DNA of 64,000 bases from Macrocystis pyrifera (GCA_031763025.1 JASSKH010000005.1:4668092-4732091); one strand, 5' to 3'; positions 21,685-33,139 are shown, counted from the stretch's first letter. Notes: generated by a model from the letters alone, not told the origin. Program-made: numbers and translations.

Positions 21685-22743
21685 CTGCTGTACTAAATAG
21701 AGGTGTGACGGACACACATATCACAGACATTTGAACCATGTGTATGTATATACACTGCTGCTGCTGTATGTGTTATACTAAGCCTCATGACATATGTATG
21801 CATGCAGTACCATACAAACAACAGCTGCTGCTCAGCAGTGCAAATAACCGTTTACATACTATACATACATGTAGTAAGTGCTGGACGTGTTTGTATGTGT
21901 CCACCGAAAGCTTATGTATATACCACACAGCAGTAGAAGTAGCAGGACGGTGTTACGAGTATATACGTACTGGTACGTTTATATAGGTATTTACCGGTAC
22001 ACGGCGAGTAACTACAGCAGTATAATAGTAGCAATAGTGTGGAGCTCTCCCCCCGTATGGACGACTCGAACACTCTTGTCTGGCAACAACGCATATATGT
22101 GTGTGTGTGTGCTCGTAAGATCCCTCCTCCCTGTTCCCAGCCTATTAATTAGTCATCTTCCAGATCCCGCCGCGCTTCGACCTTGCGTTTTCCGCGCTGT
22201 CTCCGCGACGAGCACGCCGGCTCTACGCGAAAAACGACGGTTCCCACCCTGTGTGCACTACACTACTACTGTAACTATTATTCAAAAAGTGTGTACCCCA
22301 CTCCACCGACCCACGCACGGCGAAGGTCGAAACGTCCCAAGACAGCGCATCTGCGAGGTCCCACTATTAATACTCGTACCATTATATTAATAATTCCGGA
22401 CGTACAACGGTTTTTTCACTGATTTGCTGTACAAGTTCCGATATATATTTAAATGATACCAAAAAAGAAAAAGAAAAAGAAAAATATATTTTTATTCACA
22501 GGTCGAAGGTGTATACGAGTTTATTTTTTATTTTGTTCATGAAATAACCGCAAAGTCTACATGCAGAGTAATTCGAAGTCATTTGTCCTTTAAAGTTCCC
22601 GAATCGTACGATGATATGATTCAACGGCAGCGGTAGTACTTTTACTTTTCGTATGTAAGATTAAGATATCGTACCTCAGATACACAAGATATAAGATATA
22701 GTACATAGCAATCCAAAATCTAATCAAGAGAAACCAAAGCTGC

Positions 22744-22755
<12 letters not shown>
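21685..22755. other. unassigned region
   Basis: Rich in TATAC, GTAC and TGCTG words and TATTAATA at about 22364 and 22384. No repeat family or gene recognised. Confidence 0.35.
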
Positions 22756-22774
<19 letters not shown>

Positions 22775-22778
22775 GCAC
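22756..22778. repeat. AGC microsatellite, short
   Basis: Seven to eight AGC triplets. Confidence 0.85.
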
Positions 22779-22800
22779 CAGCGATATCGACGTTTGAGCA

Positions 22801-23360
22801 TGATGTCTGATGTCCCATGGTCCGGTCGTCCGATTAAAGTGTGGGCCGTGCGCCGCACAGACGATTTATTTCGTCACCGGTCCCGTCAATCGTTGGCCGT
22901 CCTTTCGTGCGATGTCCGATGTTCGATTTTTGTTCTCGCCTTCAAAGTTTCGAAGAAGGAGTTCCATTGTATCTCGAAGGCATTATCTCGTGGCTCCTTG
23001 TTCCTGTGGGTTTCCTGTGGGTCTCCCTTTTCGTTGCACGTGCTGTGTTGTGCTGTTGCCCACGCACTGTCTGCCAGTTGATGGCCCTCTGGCACACCGA
23101 GGAGCATCTGTCCCCGCGAGAGCGCGCGGACGAGGTTCCCGTTCTTTTCGGAGGCTCAGCTGCTTTGACGCAAAGAACTGGGGTGCTGGGTTTGAAGTTG
23201 TCAAGTTCCAGCAAGTGGCCCTTACGTAATTGGCGAGGGGAGCTGGATCCTCCCGCATCATCACCGACACGCCCTTCCGCGGAGTATTGATGGACGAAGC
23301 CAAAGGGACGGTCGTCTCCACGCGAACCGGGCTGCCACTCTCTTCAGGTCAGCCTTGTAC
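22801..23360. pseudogene. possible coding region, unassigned
   Basis: A stretch with ordinary, higher-GC composition and overlapping frames of 139-149 codons on plus (22810-23229, 22841-23290) and 112 codons on minus (22983-23321). One plus frame has a hydrophobic segment (IISWLLVPVGFLWVSLFVAR). Another continues after a stop into ITDTPFRGVLMDEAKGTVVS, ending at a plausible 5' splice motif CAGGTCAG near 23349. Strand and frame are unresolved and I recognise no family. Confidence 0.2.
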
Positions 23361-24239
23361 ATTGATTGCCAGTACGTTGTGTTCAATTCCACAAGTTGCA
23401 GCAGTGAGTATTTATTTGTCCTCCCCGTTCACGCGGGTGTGATCAACATCATGATCGGATACGCAAAGCCATGATACGGAGTGAATAGCACCTGTAGTCT
23501 TGCAGTTGTGAGCCGGGGGACGGGCGTCCAAATGGCCGATGGCCGAAGGTTTGGAATTTCCGAAAGCTGTCGCAAGTCACCGTGTTCCGACCGACCTCCA
23601 CTCGCTATCAGCCGCCGCCTCCCTACCGTGCTGCTGTCGTGGTGGGCTAGAACCCGCGATTCCGGCTGTTGCTGTCGGCGGCCTCGGTACGTCGACGGCG
23701 GCTCAAACCCGCCAGTATCTGAAGCGCAGCCGCAGCAGCAGCAGCAACAGCAGAAGAAGCAGAAAGAGCAGCAGCAGAAGCGCATCTCGCGTCGAGTGGT
23801 TGTCTCCCTGCCGCATTCGTCTTCATTATTATGAAGTTGCCGCAACAGCAACGGCCGCTGCTGTGAACAGTCTTTAAACCTTTCAACATGCACATCGTCC
23901 GTGTGTCTCGTGAGGATGTCACTGGAGATTGACCTCTGGCGCCGCCAGGTGGCGACAGCGGCGGCGAACTTCAAAACTATCACTTGAAAGTTCCCATGTA
24001 ATACATCATACCTGGTACCTACCAGCAGGTATTATCACGCCAGGCACCTGGAATAGGCCACTCCCTCGCGCGATGTGAACATGGTGTACAATGCAAACAC
24101 GAAAAGCAGCTCTGTCGGAAGTACGGACAGCAGGTTCGTGGTCTCGTAGTAAATATCGTGAGTAGGCCCGAGTGCCAGGTATTTTGGTGTATTCTACATA
24201 ATTGCGTAACGACAGCCGTCGACGTACGTAAAAGTCGAC
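23361..24239. other. gene-like but unassigned region
   Basis: Includes short CAG-rich tracts (23725-23780). A 184-codon minus frame (23429-23983) and a 117-codon plus frame overlap. Neither is recognisable. TACCTGGTA at 24009. Confidence 0.25.
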
Positions 24240-24347
24240 TATTACGGGGGACCACAGTAAATAGGACCAAATATTGTTAGTAAAAATAGGGAAGTATATA
24301 GGCTTTTGTATCCACCGTAGGTCCTATTTACTATGGTCCTCCGTAAT
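24240..24347 (+). mobile_element. family A element
   Basis: Complete, TATTACGGGGGACCACAG to GGTCCTCCGTAAT. Confidence 0.9.
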
Positions 24348-24865
24348 GTGAACATCGTTACTGCTTGTTGATAATAAGTGAACTATTAATAAAGACCTCT
24401 TCGAGAAGCGGAAGCGTATGCGACGGCTCATCCCCGAAAGAACGCGCTGGCGAATTGAAATATAATGCGATACGGAAGACGGACGCCACCTGCCGGCGGT
24501 GAACAAAAAACACAGCGTGCGTACGTCGTATTTACTGGTATTTGTGTTTGTTTTCATATCCGCACGATATACTCGTACCGGTATTATACTATTAATATCA
24601 TATTTTACACGTCCGGGGGAGTATCTGGGGGAGGAGGTCCTGGCCCAGGTGACCGCGACCGGAGCGCATGACAAGATACCTGTCGTACTGCAGCAGTATA
24701 TGCATGCCTGTGGGGGACAAGGTGCTTCCGAACGGCGCGTTCGGCGCCCCAGTCCCCGCGCCTCCGCCGCGACCATCGCCGCCGCGACCGCGAGCGTCGT
24801 ATATATGATATGGACGGCCAAACCTCACTCACTCTCATCTTTCGTCGCTTAGTTTTGTGACCACA
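24348..24865. other. unassigned spacer
   Basis: GC-rich stretch at 24720-24800. A 165-codon minus frame runs into the family A copy, so it is unlikely to be a gene. Confidence 0.3.
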
Positions 24866-24958
24866 GAACTCGCATCTCTCTCGGATTGAAGGAATCGGCA
24901 CATGGTTGTGCTGGATGTCGACGGGTAGAAAGAACGGTTTGATGTGAAGAACGCACAC
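24866..24958 (-). repeat. family C repeat, inverted
   Basis: GGTTGTGCTGGATGTCGACG then GGTAGAAAGAACGGTTTGAT, the reverse complement of the family C core seen at 52090-52205. Confidence 0.8.
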
Positions 24959-24988
24959 AACAACTTACTCACTCACCAGTCACCTGTC

Positions 24989-25116
24989 ACTCACTCACTC
25001 ACTTACTCACTCACTCACTCACTCACTCACTCACTCACTCACTCACTCACTCACTCACTCACTCACTCACTCACTCACTCACTCACTCACTCACTCATTC
25101 ACTCACTCACTCACTC
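24989..25116. repeat. CTCA tetranucleotide microsatellite
   Basis: About 30 CTCA/ACTC units, nearly pure. Confidence 0.95.
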
Positions 25117-25881
25117 GAATCGATTTTGCACCTTGCTGTGGATGTCATGATGTTTTAACGTACGTACCAGGTACCTGGTACGTATTTATGTAAGGATGCT
25201 GACGCACTACTTGTTATATGTCGAGCAGACAGCAGCCGGAATACAGATAGACCACTCACTCGCACGAGGTAGGAGTATATGTATGATGGATGATCGTAGC
25301 AATAAACTACTTGTATACTACTAATATCAATAGGTACCGGTATATATCTGTTCAACGAGTAAAACAGCAGTATGTTCTTTGACCAACATTGTTACGAGTA
25401 TAATGATTGATTTTGTTCCGGAGTTGGTTGTTTTTTTTTCCCCCTGTTTTTATTTTTTTTCTGCTCCAGCTGCGGACCACCCGTGTTTCTAAGAACAACG
25501 GTAAACTTACAGCAGTGTAAGTACGTCGCCAGTACGTGCAGCAGTAGTAATATTAGTAGTGCGAAAAAAAAAACCCATCATCACAGGAGGAGCCGTCAGC
25601 CGACCAGAATCCGGAGTCCCGAGTCCCTCCGATCCTGAGAAACTGCTCCCCAGCCCCCAACCTCTCACCTGCAAAAACCGGATCCTGATCGATCCCGATC
25701 GCGGACGGTTGCGAGAAGTTGCGAAATTTCAGACCTAAAGAAGCGAAATAAACCAACCTCTGTGGCGTCCACTTTTTTCCCGACCAGCAGAGACACGTCA
25801 AATGTTTGTCTGCCAGTCGTAGTGGTGTGTGCTCTTCATATTTAAACCATTCTTTCGTCTAGGTATACATATATATTATAT
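25117..25881. other. unassigned region
   Basis: Carries a double TACCAGGTACCTGGTA (25165-25180). An 82-codon minus frame has ordinary composition but no recognisable domain. Confidence 0.35.
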
Positions 25882-25990
25882 ATAGGTACCCGTCGACATC
25901 CTAGCGCACCCATGTCCGTGGGGATTCTTCATCCTTTGGCTTGGGGGATACAAGCAAGCTCGTGTATGAGCACAAGACCACGACACAAGA
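25882..25990 (+). repeat. family C repeat, degraded
   Basis: CCCGTCGACATCC, ATGTCCGTGGGGATTCTTCA, then a diverged tail with CACAAGACCACGACAC. Confidence 0.6.
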
Positions 25991-26039
25991 GATACGACCA
26001 CTACTGCTTTACGTTGTGGTGCAACAACGGAGTGTAGAC

Positions 26040-26110
26040 AACGCGATGCTGTACACATCTGTCGTGATACTGGATAAACGCAACGCCAGCAGTCCAGACA
26101 CCTCGAGAGA
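26040..26110 (+). repeat. family D repeat
   Basis: CAACGCGATGCTGTACAC, TACTGGATAAACGC, CGCCAGCAGTCCAGAC. Shares its block order with 47210-47320. Confidence 0.5.
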
Positions 26111-26376
26111 GCAAAACAAAAAATGAAAGACGCACATACATGAAGAAAACCCACACCTGGTATACAGCAGCAGTATACGTATATAATGTAGTCTGTTTTG
26201 GTAGTCTAGAAACTAGTACGTACGTAGAATATGGTATACACTATTGCTGTGGCCCGGAAAAGAATCCCGGTGTGATTCTGGTATGAAGATCAAAAGCACC
26301 GTATACTCCCAACCAGACTACGCTACGAGTACAAGCAGTATAATAGTCCAGACTGCGAGTACAGCAGTACGAGTAG

Positions 26377-26488
26377 TATTACGGGGGTCCATAGTTAACA
26401 GGACCCATGGTGTACATAAAAACCTATATATTTGCCTATTTTTACTAACAAAATTTGGTCCCGTTAACTATGGACCCCCTCAGTAGTA
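26377..26488 (+). mobile_element. family A element, TTAA subtype
   Basis: TATTACGGGGGTCCATAG to CTATGGACCCCCTCAGTAGTA. Both arms carry the reciprocal change (TCCATAGTTAAC with GTTAACTATGGA). Confidence 0.9.
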
Positions 26489-26834
26489 TGATATTATTAT
26501 TAATACGTAGTAATCGTTTATAGTGATAATATTATACCAAGTATTACTAGGTATTGTAGCTATTGTAGGTGCTCATCATATACCAGGTAAACCCTTGCAC
26601 GAATGGAGTCGGAATGTTTCAGGAGGTTTTAGGTTTCCTGGCGAGGCGCGAGACCATCATCATCGAAGAGTATTCGACCAGGTATGTACCGGGTAGCGCT
26701 CGCTGGCACAGCCTCACAGCACAGCGCGTCACGTCACACACAGCGAGGCATTTTCGACCGAAAACAACACGAAAAATCCACCCGACCGAGTCGTTCTCGT
26801 TATCGGTTCACTATTCACGACACAGCACACAGCT

Positions 26835-26869
<35 letters not shown>

Positions 26870-27354
26870 TCAACAACATCACGGCACACCCACCTCAGTA
26901 TCACAGCTGCAGCATCTGCAGGTGCAAGCATGCGGTGAACGAACATGCACGCAGCGAGCGACGAAAAGACGAATGAAGGAAGATTTGACTGATTGTTTAG
27001 CCCCACGCATGCATGCTACAGCAGCGCTTAGTAGTAGTGTTTTGGTTATCGTACGGAAAGTTCCGATATCGATATATCTCCTTTCGAACGTGTTTTCGCG
27101 TTTTGCTGCCATTCATCCCTGCCTTGGCATCCCCGTGCTTACAGAGCTGCGAGTCGGCGCCAACTAGTTGCTACTGGACTACAGTAATGGTGAGTCGTTT
27201 CCCGGACGTGCCGACTATCCGACTTATTGTGCTTCCTTCCCTGTGTATAGCAGTGTTGGAAGGGCTGTTAATGCGGGATACAATATTGGGCGGGGTTCCC
27301 GTGGCTGGGAAAATAATTGATATGGCTCCCTTCGCTGGCTTGACTTTTTGCTTT
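26489..27354. other. unassigned region
   Basis: Holds a CAG microsatellite (26833-26869) and a low-GC texture, then at 27180-27350 an open stretch readable on both strands (plus: VSRFPDVPTIRLIVLPSLCI) with no recognised family. Confidence 0.3.
26833..26869. repeat. CAG microsatellite
   Basis: Twelve CAG triplets. Confidence 0.95.
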
Positions 27355-27443
27355 AACCCTTTTAGAACTGCAGTCCCATTTTGGGGACAAACCGGTCTAA
27401 TTCCAAGTAATTTGTCCCCAAAACGGGATTGCGGTCCTAAAAG
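27355..27443 (+). mobile_element. family B element, reference copy
   Basis: Best-preserved copy: CCCTTTTAGAACTGCAGTCC, TTTTGGGGACAAACCGGTC, then AGTAATTTGTCCCCAAAACG, GGATTGCGGTCCTAAAAG. The arms are complementary over about 35 bp around a short centre, so the element folds as one long hairpin. The target duplication is not determined. Confidence 0.85.
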
Positions 27444-27608
27444 CAAGTCGCCTGGCCATCAGCCCGTAATAGTAGTCGTGAAAATCCTGCCGACGGACAG
27501 CCCAAGCAGATGCACAGGATACCTATTCATATGTACCTGGTGTACACGAAGTGTGTATGAGGTATGTCCATAATATTTACTGAGCAAAATTCCGATGTAC
27601 GTACATAT

Positions 27609-27692
27609 CTTTCTAGGGTGAAGAATCAGCACGGACACTGGGCTTGCTGGATGTCGACGAGTAGAAGAACGGTTTAATGTGAAGAACACACA
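27609..27692 (-). repeat. family C repeat, inverted
   Basis: CTAGGGTGAAGAATCAGCAC, GGATGTCGACGAGTAGAAG, GGTTTAATGTGAAGAAC. Confidence 0.85.
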
Positions 27693-28326
27693 CATGACTC
27701 AATATCGAAATCTTGTCGATTATTTTCTCAGTTTTACTGGTATATTGGTTCCGTATCGGACTCGCTCGATTCTCGTCGGAGGTCGAACGCTATTAATAAC
27801 TAATAACGTGCATATAATACAGCGATGTCGAACACTATTGATAACTGACATGCAATACACCGAACGAGGGAAAAAAACGAACAACGAGCCTGCACTACAT
27901 ACGTACCTGGTACATGAAAAAACAAAACAAAACGAAGCTGTGAGATCGAAAAATTACCCAAAACAACTTACTGCTGTATCATCTGTCTTCGCAAGGTTTG
28001 GTGTAAAGATTCGATCGCGCCTCCTAGGGGGTATGTACTGCTGTAAGTTTTCAGAGTTGTCCTCAAATTGTAAAAGGGTTGAAAGCAACGGAATGGCTAC
28101 CCACTACGTACGCTATAAAGGCGACTGCTGCTGTAATTACGGTTCTCCCTGTGTGTTGTCGCAGTACATGTACCAGGTTTGGGCTGGTTCTGACCCTTGG
28201 CCTTATTGTCCCATTTTCTGTTTTATTATTTTTTCATGGGTCACAGCCCGCAAACGAATAAACGACAGAAACGTCCTTTTTGTGTACGTACGTTCGAGTA
28301 TGTTTCGTGTGTATAGAATCGGTTGA
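27679..28326 (+). other. 215-codon open frame, probably fortuitous
   Basis: Longest frame without a low-complexity tract. It begins inside the family C copy, is Cys/Tyr-rich, and crosses TACCTGGTA (27904) and a TACTGCTGTA word. No domain recognised. Its length is near the chance limit for 64 kb in six frames. Confidence 0.15.
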
Positions 28327-28598
28327 GTGTTTGTATACTGCTACAACACACATATTCTATAATATCATGTACTACTTATTTATATAGATGTGTACGAGAA
28401 AGAGTACAGCAGCAGCAGTATTACCGTTGTGGCCGTGAGTTGGTTGTTGTAGAATACGTTGTGTCACTTACGGCATCAGCGGTACAATAGTCGGTCGTAT
28501 CGTCGTGCTGCCCTTATCCAGCTCGCAGTGAGTGTGCCCGTGTGTCCTAGCAGGAACTGGTGTGCACTACTCGTACCTGCCATTATATGATGTATGTA

Positions 28599-29456
28599 GG
28601 GCAAACGCCAAAATCAGGTATACCTGATCCGTTTGAGCCAAGATCAGGTACATACTAAAACCAAGTCAAAAACGCGCGCCACGAGGGTGTGATGTCCATG
28701 ACAACCCGTTAAAAAAAGAATGCGCCTAACGCATTGAGCGTGCCACATGGCCTCCAAAATCTGAATTGTTTTGTTTTCTTCAGGGTGTATCATAGGTACC
28801 ACGGGCTCCACTTGGGCCTGCAAAGAGTCACCATTAATATGCTTCGTTTGTTTCGCCACGGCGGGAGCGCCAAGAGTATCTACTCTGGCGCCCCCCCCCC
28901 CCGTTGACAGCTTTAAAGCTTCCAGACCGTCCTCGCGGAACCGCCTGCTCGGCACGAAATTATCTTGCCGTACCAAACCTGAGACCACCTCGATGCGGGG
29001 TGGTGCAGACGAAGCGCCGAGTGTCCATGGTGCTGTAAAGACTGCTGTGAACATAGAAAACAACAGAGTACACACAACTATTAATAACTGAAGCACATCG
29101 CGCACCCCAAAGGAAAAAAAGTGAAACCAGCGTACGCATGTACGCATGTATATACGTACTTTTACGTACGACATACGAGTACAGAGTTTATACGTCAATA
29201 CAGAAGAATTTCAACCGAGGGAGGGCAGACGCATACGGAGAGAAAACACAGCAGTGTACGCATGGCCTCTCTGATTGGTTCCAAGTTGGCCAAGTTGAAA
29301 TCAGGTGTACCCTTGTTGGCCTTTTCGTGCCAAAATCAGTTACAATGTCAGCTTGGCCAATAGCAGGGCTCCTGGTGTGTGTTTTGTACTTGATTTCAGT
29401 ACGTAACTGTTTTTGGCACAAAAGTGGCCAGGTATACCTGATTTTGGCAAAAACCC
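28599..29456 (-). mobile_element. family G TIR element, copy 2 (858 bp), inverted
   Basis: Reverse-oriented relative to copy 1 and collinear with it throughout. The ends are GGGCAAACGCCAAAATCAGG and, on the other strand, GGGTTTTTGCCAAAATCAGG. It is flanked by a perfect 9-bp duplication ATGTATGTA (28590-28598 and 29457-29465), a size typical of Mutator-like elements. Compared with copy 1 it shows small indels at TA sites, for example TATGATA where copy 1 has TA. No transposase is encoded. Confidence 0.9.
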
Positions 29457-29589
29457 ATGTATGTACTACAGCAGTATATATTACGTAACACCTTCCTTGG
29501 TGTAGTGTGTGTCCATCGCAGGGGGTAGCAGCCAGCCAGTCTGGCCGCGCATAGCGGCATACATAGCCCGTTCGGCCTTGTGTCTGCTC

Positions 29590-29680
29590 TTGACATATCA
29601 AACCATTCCATCTAGCCGTCATCCAGCAAACCCAGCGTCCGTGCAGATTCTGCATCTTAGAGAGATACAAGCTCTCCTTC
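29590..29680 (+). repeat. family C repeat
   Basis: ATCAAACCATTCCATC, CATCCAGCAAACCCAGCG, TCCGTGCAGATTCTGCATC, TTAGAGAGATACAAGCTC. Confidence 0.8.
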
Positions 29681-29699
29681 CGATTTGTCAACTTGGCCG

Positions 29700-29860
29700 T
29701 TCTTTACCCTCTCCCTCCTAGTCGTCAGCCAGATCCGGGGTCACGTAGCTGGCTGCTCCCCCCCCTCCCCCTCCCCACAACGGTTCGCGCCTTTGTTTTT
29801 TTGGCGAGAAGACCCTAGCCATTTGTTCCCTCATCGACTCGCGTCTAATCGCGCCTACCC
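29700..29860 (+). repeat. family E repeat
   Basis: AGATCCGGGGTCACGTAGC, TTTTTTTGGCGAGAAGACCC, CATCGACTCGCGTCTAATCG. Confidence 0.75.
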
Positions 29861-29867
29861 AGTGTCG

Positions 29868-30060
29868 GCCGCACCTACTGTAGTGCGAAGGCATGGTATT
29901 GCGTAGGCTATTATTAATAATGCATTAGGGTGTGTTATCTCTGTGTCGTAGTCTGTGACCACAGAGCTCGTATCTTTCTAGGGTGAAGAATCAGCACAGA
30001 CACTGGGCTTGCTGGATGTCGACGAGTAGAAGAACGGTTTAATGTGAAGAACACACAACA
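29868..30060 (-). repeat. family C repeat, extended inverted copy
   Basis: Longer than most copies: it includes GTGCGAAGGCATGGTATTGC and the ATTATTAATAATGCATTAGG segment, matched in inverse order at 48876-49066. The core is as in the other copies. Confidence 0.85.
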
Positions 30061-30559
30061 AACACGCTGCGCGCTCTCAGCAGATGATTCCTTTCGTCGT
30101 TATTTTTGAAGAAATAAATCTATTCTCACCACGACGGTGAATTTAGAACAGAAGGAATCAATTCTAGCCGCTCTCGCGCGTACGTACCACTGTCCGTCTG
30201 TCGTGGTCACTAAACCACGACACAGCAGCAGAGATGTACTGCATTGAAACGCAGCAAGGAAAGTGGACAGCGCGGAATGTAATGTTAATATTTGTATAGT
30301 TTACTTTGGATACGAAAGGCACAACATACCATACCATACGCCAGCAACCCAGGGATACATGGGTGAGATAATCAAAAACGAAAGACTGAACTAGACAAGG
30401 AAATTTCTAAGAAATAGGAATGGCCCACTACTCCGCTGAATGCGTTTGTTGTTGCTGTTGTTGTTGTGGTTGTTGTCACGTTAACTCATCGCCAACAATA
30501 CAACACAACGTACCGCAGGTAGTAGTATCTCTGTGTAAGGTTTTGGGACTATTAGAGAT
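30061..30559. other. unassigned spacer with family D scrap
   Basis: A family D-like segment at 30295-30355 (TTTGGATACGAAAGGCACAAC). A TTG-rich tract at 30445-30475. Confidence 0.4.
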
Positions 30560-30636
30560 AAACCCTACCCCACTGAGCTACAAGTACAAGTCAGCGCTGA
30601 CCGTTAGCTCAGCTGTTAAGGTGCATCTCTTGCAGT
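30560..30636 (+). repeat. tRNA-like A-box remnants
   Basis: ACCGTTAGCTCAGCTGTTAAG resembles a tRNA D-arm/A-box on plus. The neighbouring AACCCTACCCCACTGAGCTAC reverse-complements to another A-box (GTAGCTCAGTGGGGTAGGGTT, first 20 bases). No complete tRNA can be folded from this stretch. Confidence 0.4.
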
Positions 30637-30637
30637 G

Positions 30638-30740
30638 GTTACAGAGCTTACATCTCTTTACGATGAAGAATCAGCATGGACACTTGGGTGCGCTGGATGT
30701 CGACGGGTAGAAATAATGGTTCGACGTCGAGAACACACAC
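30638..30740 (-). repeat. family C repeat, inverted
   Basis: GATGAAGAATCAGCATGGAC, GCTGGATGTCGACGGGTAG. Confidence 0.8.
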
Positions 30741-31925
30741 ACGCGATAGACACACACTAGCCCGAGGAGTGACCGTCCTCCGTTCTCCACCGAGCAATAA
30801 ATTGTATCGTCACGTCGACAGTCAAGTTTCACCGAAGGTCCACCAACGCGACACGGATCATCACGTACTCGAATTTCTGAGGTTGTTGATTTTTTGGGAG
30901 GTCTGTTTGTAACACAGCCGTCAGGGAGGGCACACGCCCAGGAGCGCCGGGTCACGAAGCGAAGGGACGAAGACACCCATCTATCTATGCCATATAGAAC
31001 CAAGCTATAGCAGAGTAGTGGTCCCCCTCTGGTGCCTGTGGAATCGCATGACTGACTGATCGGACTAACTCGTGCGGAGTAGTGCTGGTTGCCGCTAATT
31101 ATATATATTGCCGGTGTTGTTGGCTTGTGTATACCGACACTTCTAGAGAGGGCCCACGAAATAGTCTGTATGAACAGCTCCTGGTCGCTTGGCCAGCGGC
31201 CGACGGTTGTGACAAGCGCGGTAGCTCCCGATCTGTGTCTGTTCTTCACCGAGCAGCACCGGAACGGCACATGCTTTTAACCTGATGTATGACATCTGGC
31301 GCAGGTCTATCCGTTCAGGCTAAAACTTCCTTAAATGTGCCCGAACAGCACATAGAGCCCTTCCACGCACAACGACCAGCTGGCACGCCAACCCAGCTGG
31401 CCTCTGGTCAGTTCGGCTTAGCGTTATGCAGAGTTCCGGGTCGGGGCGGTAGCCGCCGTCAGCCGGAGCCGAAAATGTGACCCATCGTGAAAAACAATCC
31501 CTTGGTACAGTTTCGTGACAAAACCCTTTCTCACCAGAATATCATCTTTTTTATCCGGGCACGTCTGAGGAAGTTTTCCTGAACGGACATGTTTACGCCA
31601 GCCGGGTGTGTATATGAGGGTTGCAAACATGAGTTTCGAGGGATGTTCGATCTCAGCTACGCACGTAGCTGAGTTTTTTTTTTCTTCTCAATATGCGCAA
31701 GTGGTCTCCTTTGTGTCTTATCTACGGCAGCAGAACAGATGAAAACAATATGATGGTACGTGGCAAGGTCATGTTATCAACGACAGAGTAAAACACTGGT
31801 TGTGCATGCTTATGTGCCGGGTCTTTTGTCTACGCATGTATGGTACCAGGCTTTGCTACGCGCTAATGCTTTTTTTTTGTTGCGCTCACGGTGTCGGTTC
31901 ATCTTTTTTTTTTTTGGTGTGTGTT
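30741..31925. other. unassigned region with overlapping frames
   Basis: Minus frame 30671-31270 (199 codons, starting outside and ending inside family C) and plus frames around 31089-31480 of ordinary composition. No recognised domain. Short repeat TGTTCTTCACCGAGCA versus CGTTCTCCACCGAGCA (31232 and 30779). Confidence 0.25.
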
Positions 31926-32002
31926 TTTTTCTTTATACCACCAGCACACCCGACGTCCGCGCCGATTCTTCATCCAGCAGAAATTCTACCTCTGTGTGTT
32001 AA
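31926..32002 (+). repeat. family C repeat, partial
   Basis: CGTCCGCGCCGATTCTTCAT then a diverged tail, directly followed by a subfamily C2 copy. Confidence 0.65.
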
Positions 32003-32008
32003 GCTTGG

Positions 32009-32110
32009 CATTAAATCGTCCTTTCTACCCAGCTTCATCAGTACACAAGGTGTCCGTCCTGATTCCTTATCCTAGAGAGATAGTGATTCTGTGGTCACAG
32101 ACTCCGTGAG
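32009..32110 (+). repeat. family C2 repeat
   Basis: TTTCTACCCAGCTTCATCAG, TGTCCGTCCTGATTCCTTAT, CCTAGAGAGATAGTGATTC. This copy has the uninterrupted CCTAGAGAG site at which three other C2 copies carry family A. Confidence 0.85.
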
Positions 32111-32555
32111 ACATGGAAGACCAGAAACAAAAAACAATCGCAAATTCATGGGTGAAGCAAGTGAAACGCCATCGTGCCGGGTCAAGCACACAACACCACG
32201 AGCAAGACCAGCCAATAAGAACAAGAACACAATAAAACACGAATAAATTATGAAATGAAATATAATACAAATGACACACACGAGGATATCAGAAAGGATG
32301 CTGTTACAGATAAAACGCATGCGAACTCAACAAGGGGGGCAAACAGCTGCTGCACGGACGAAGCAACACGAAGGAGAGGACGGCGCGGAGGGAGAAGGAA
32401 ACAAAGGGGGAGACAAGGCGAAGGGGAAGAGAGAAGGGAGAACAGAGAAACTCGTAACTCAAGGCGGTGATGGTAACATCGGTGCCCGTCTCTGCTCGAA
32501 AACCGATTCTGGAACCTAGCCACACCCTTTGTCCTCTCCTTCCAACTCCTGTCCA
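32111..32555. other. family D-like scrap and purine-rich spacer
   Basis: GAAACGCCATCGTGCCGGG at about 32160 resembles family D. Purine-rich stretch 32365-32450. Confidence 0.35.
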
Positions 32556-32664
32556 AGCTCTGTGGTCATGCAAACACGACAGAGATTTTACAGAATCAGC
32601 AAGGACACTGGGTGTGCTGGATGTCGACGGGTAGAAAGAACGGTTTAATGTGAAGAAAACACAT
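32556..32664 (-). repeat. family C repeat, inverted
   Basis: CAGAATCAGCAAGGACACTG, GCTGGATGTCGACGGGTAG, AACGGTTTAATGTGAAG. Confidence 0.85.
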
Positions 32665-32689
32665 TGTAGTAATTCAGCAAGAAGAGCAG

Positions 32690-32736
32690 ACAACGCAGTG
32701 CGATGTCGCTGTACTGGATACGAAAAGCACAATATA
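32690..32736 (+). repeat. family D repeat, broken by family A
   Basis: CAGTGCGATGTCGCTGTACTGGATACGAAAAGC: first 20 bases CAGTGCGATGTCGCTGTACT. Continues after the family A copy with GATGCC. Confidence 0.6.
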
Positions 32737-32845
32737 TATTACGGGGGACCATAGTAAAGAGGACCAAATATTGTCAGTAAAAATAGGTAAATATGTAGGT
32801 TTTTGCGTGTACCGTAGGTCCTATTAACTATGGTCCTCGGTAATA
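32737..32845 (+). mobile_element. family A element
   Basis: TATTACGGGGGACCATAG to GGTCCTCGGTAATA, inserted in family D. Confidence 0.9.
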
Positions 32846-32875
32846 GATGCCAATAGTCAATGGTCTAGATACCTT

Positions 32876-33010
32876 CGATGCGAGTCGACTATTGATAGGG
32901 AAGAAATGACCGAAGTCTTCTCGCGAGAAAAATGCAAGACCGTACTGGTAGTGGGGAAAGGACGGAGAAGAACCTACTTTGTGACCTCGGATCTGAATTA
33001 AAAGTGTATG
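32876..33010 (-). repeat. family E repeat, inverted
   Basis: GCGAGTCGACTATTGATAGG, GAAGTCTTCTCGCGAGAAAA, TTTGTGACCTCGGATCTGAA. Confidence 0.8.
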
Positions 33011-33061
33011 CTTGGTGTGTTTGTGACCTCGGATCTGAATTAAAGTGTACGCTTGGTGTGT
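32981..33061 (+). repeat. short tandem duplication, about 38 bp unit
   Basis: TGTGACCTCGGATCTGAATT followed by GTGTAYGCTTGGTGTG, twice in tandem at the E/C2 junction. Confidence 0.85.
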
Positions 33062-33071
33062 GTGTTGCCTT

Positions 33072-33139
33072 CTCGATAAATCGTCCTCTTCACCCAGCTT
33101 CTCATCGATACACCCAGTGTCCGTCCTGATTCCTTCTCC
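33072..33139 (+). repeat. family C2 repeat, broken by family A
   Basis: CCCAGCTTCTCATCGATACA, GTGTCCGTCCTGATTCCTTC, then CTCC-TA with family A. Resumes with GAGATA after 33254. Confidence 0.8.

Noticed and set aside
24989..25116. CRISPR-like or telomere-like repeat
   Set aside because: A simple CTCA tetranucleotide array without spacers and not a known telomere unit.
28644..29198. 184-codon frame in family G copy 2
   Set aside because: Not preserved in copy 1 (frameshifts), no transposase motif.
30671..31270. 199-codon minus-strand frame as a gene
   Set aside because: It runs into a family C repeat at its 3' end and overlaps equally plausible plus-strand frames. No domain recognised.
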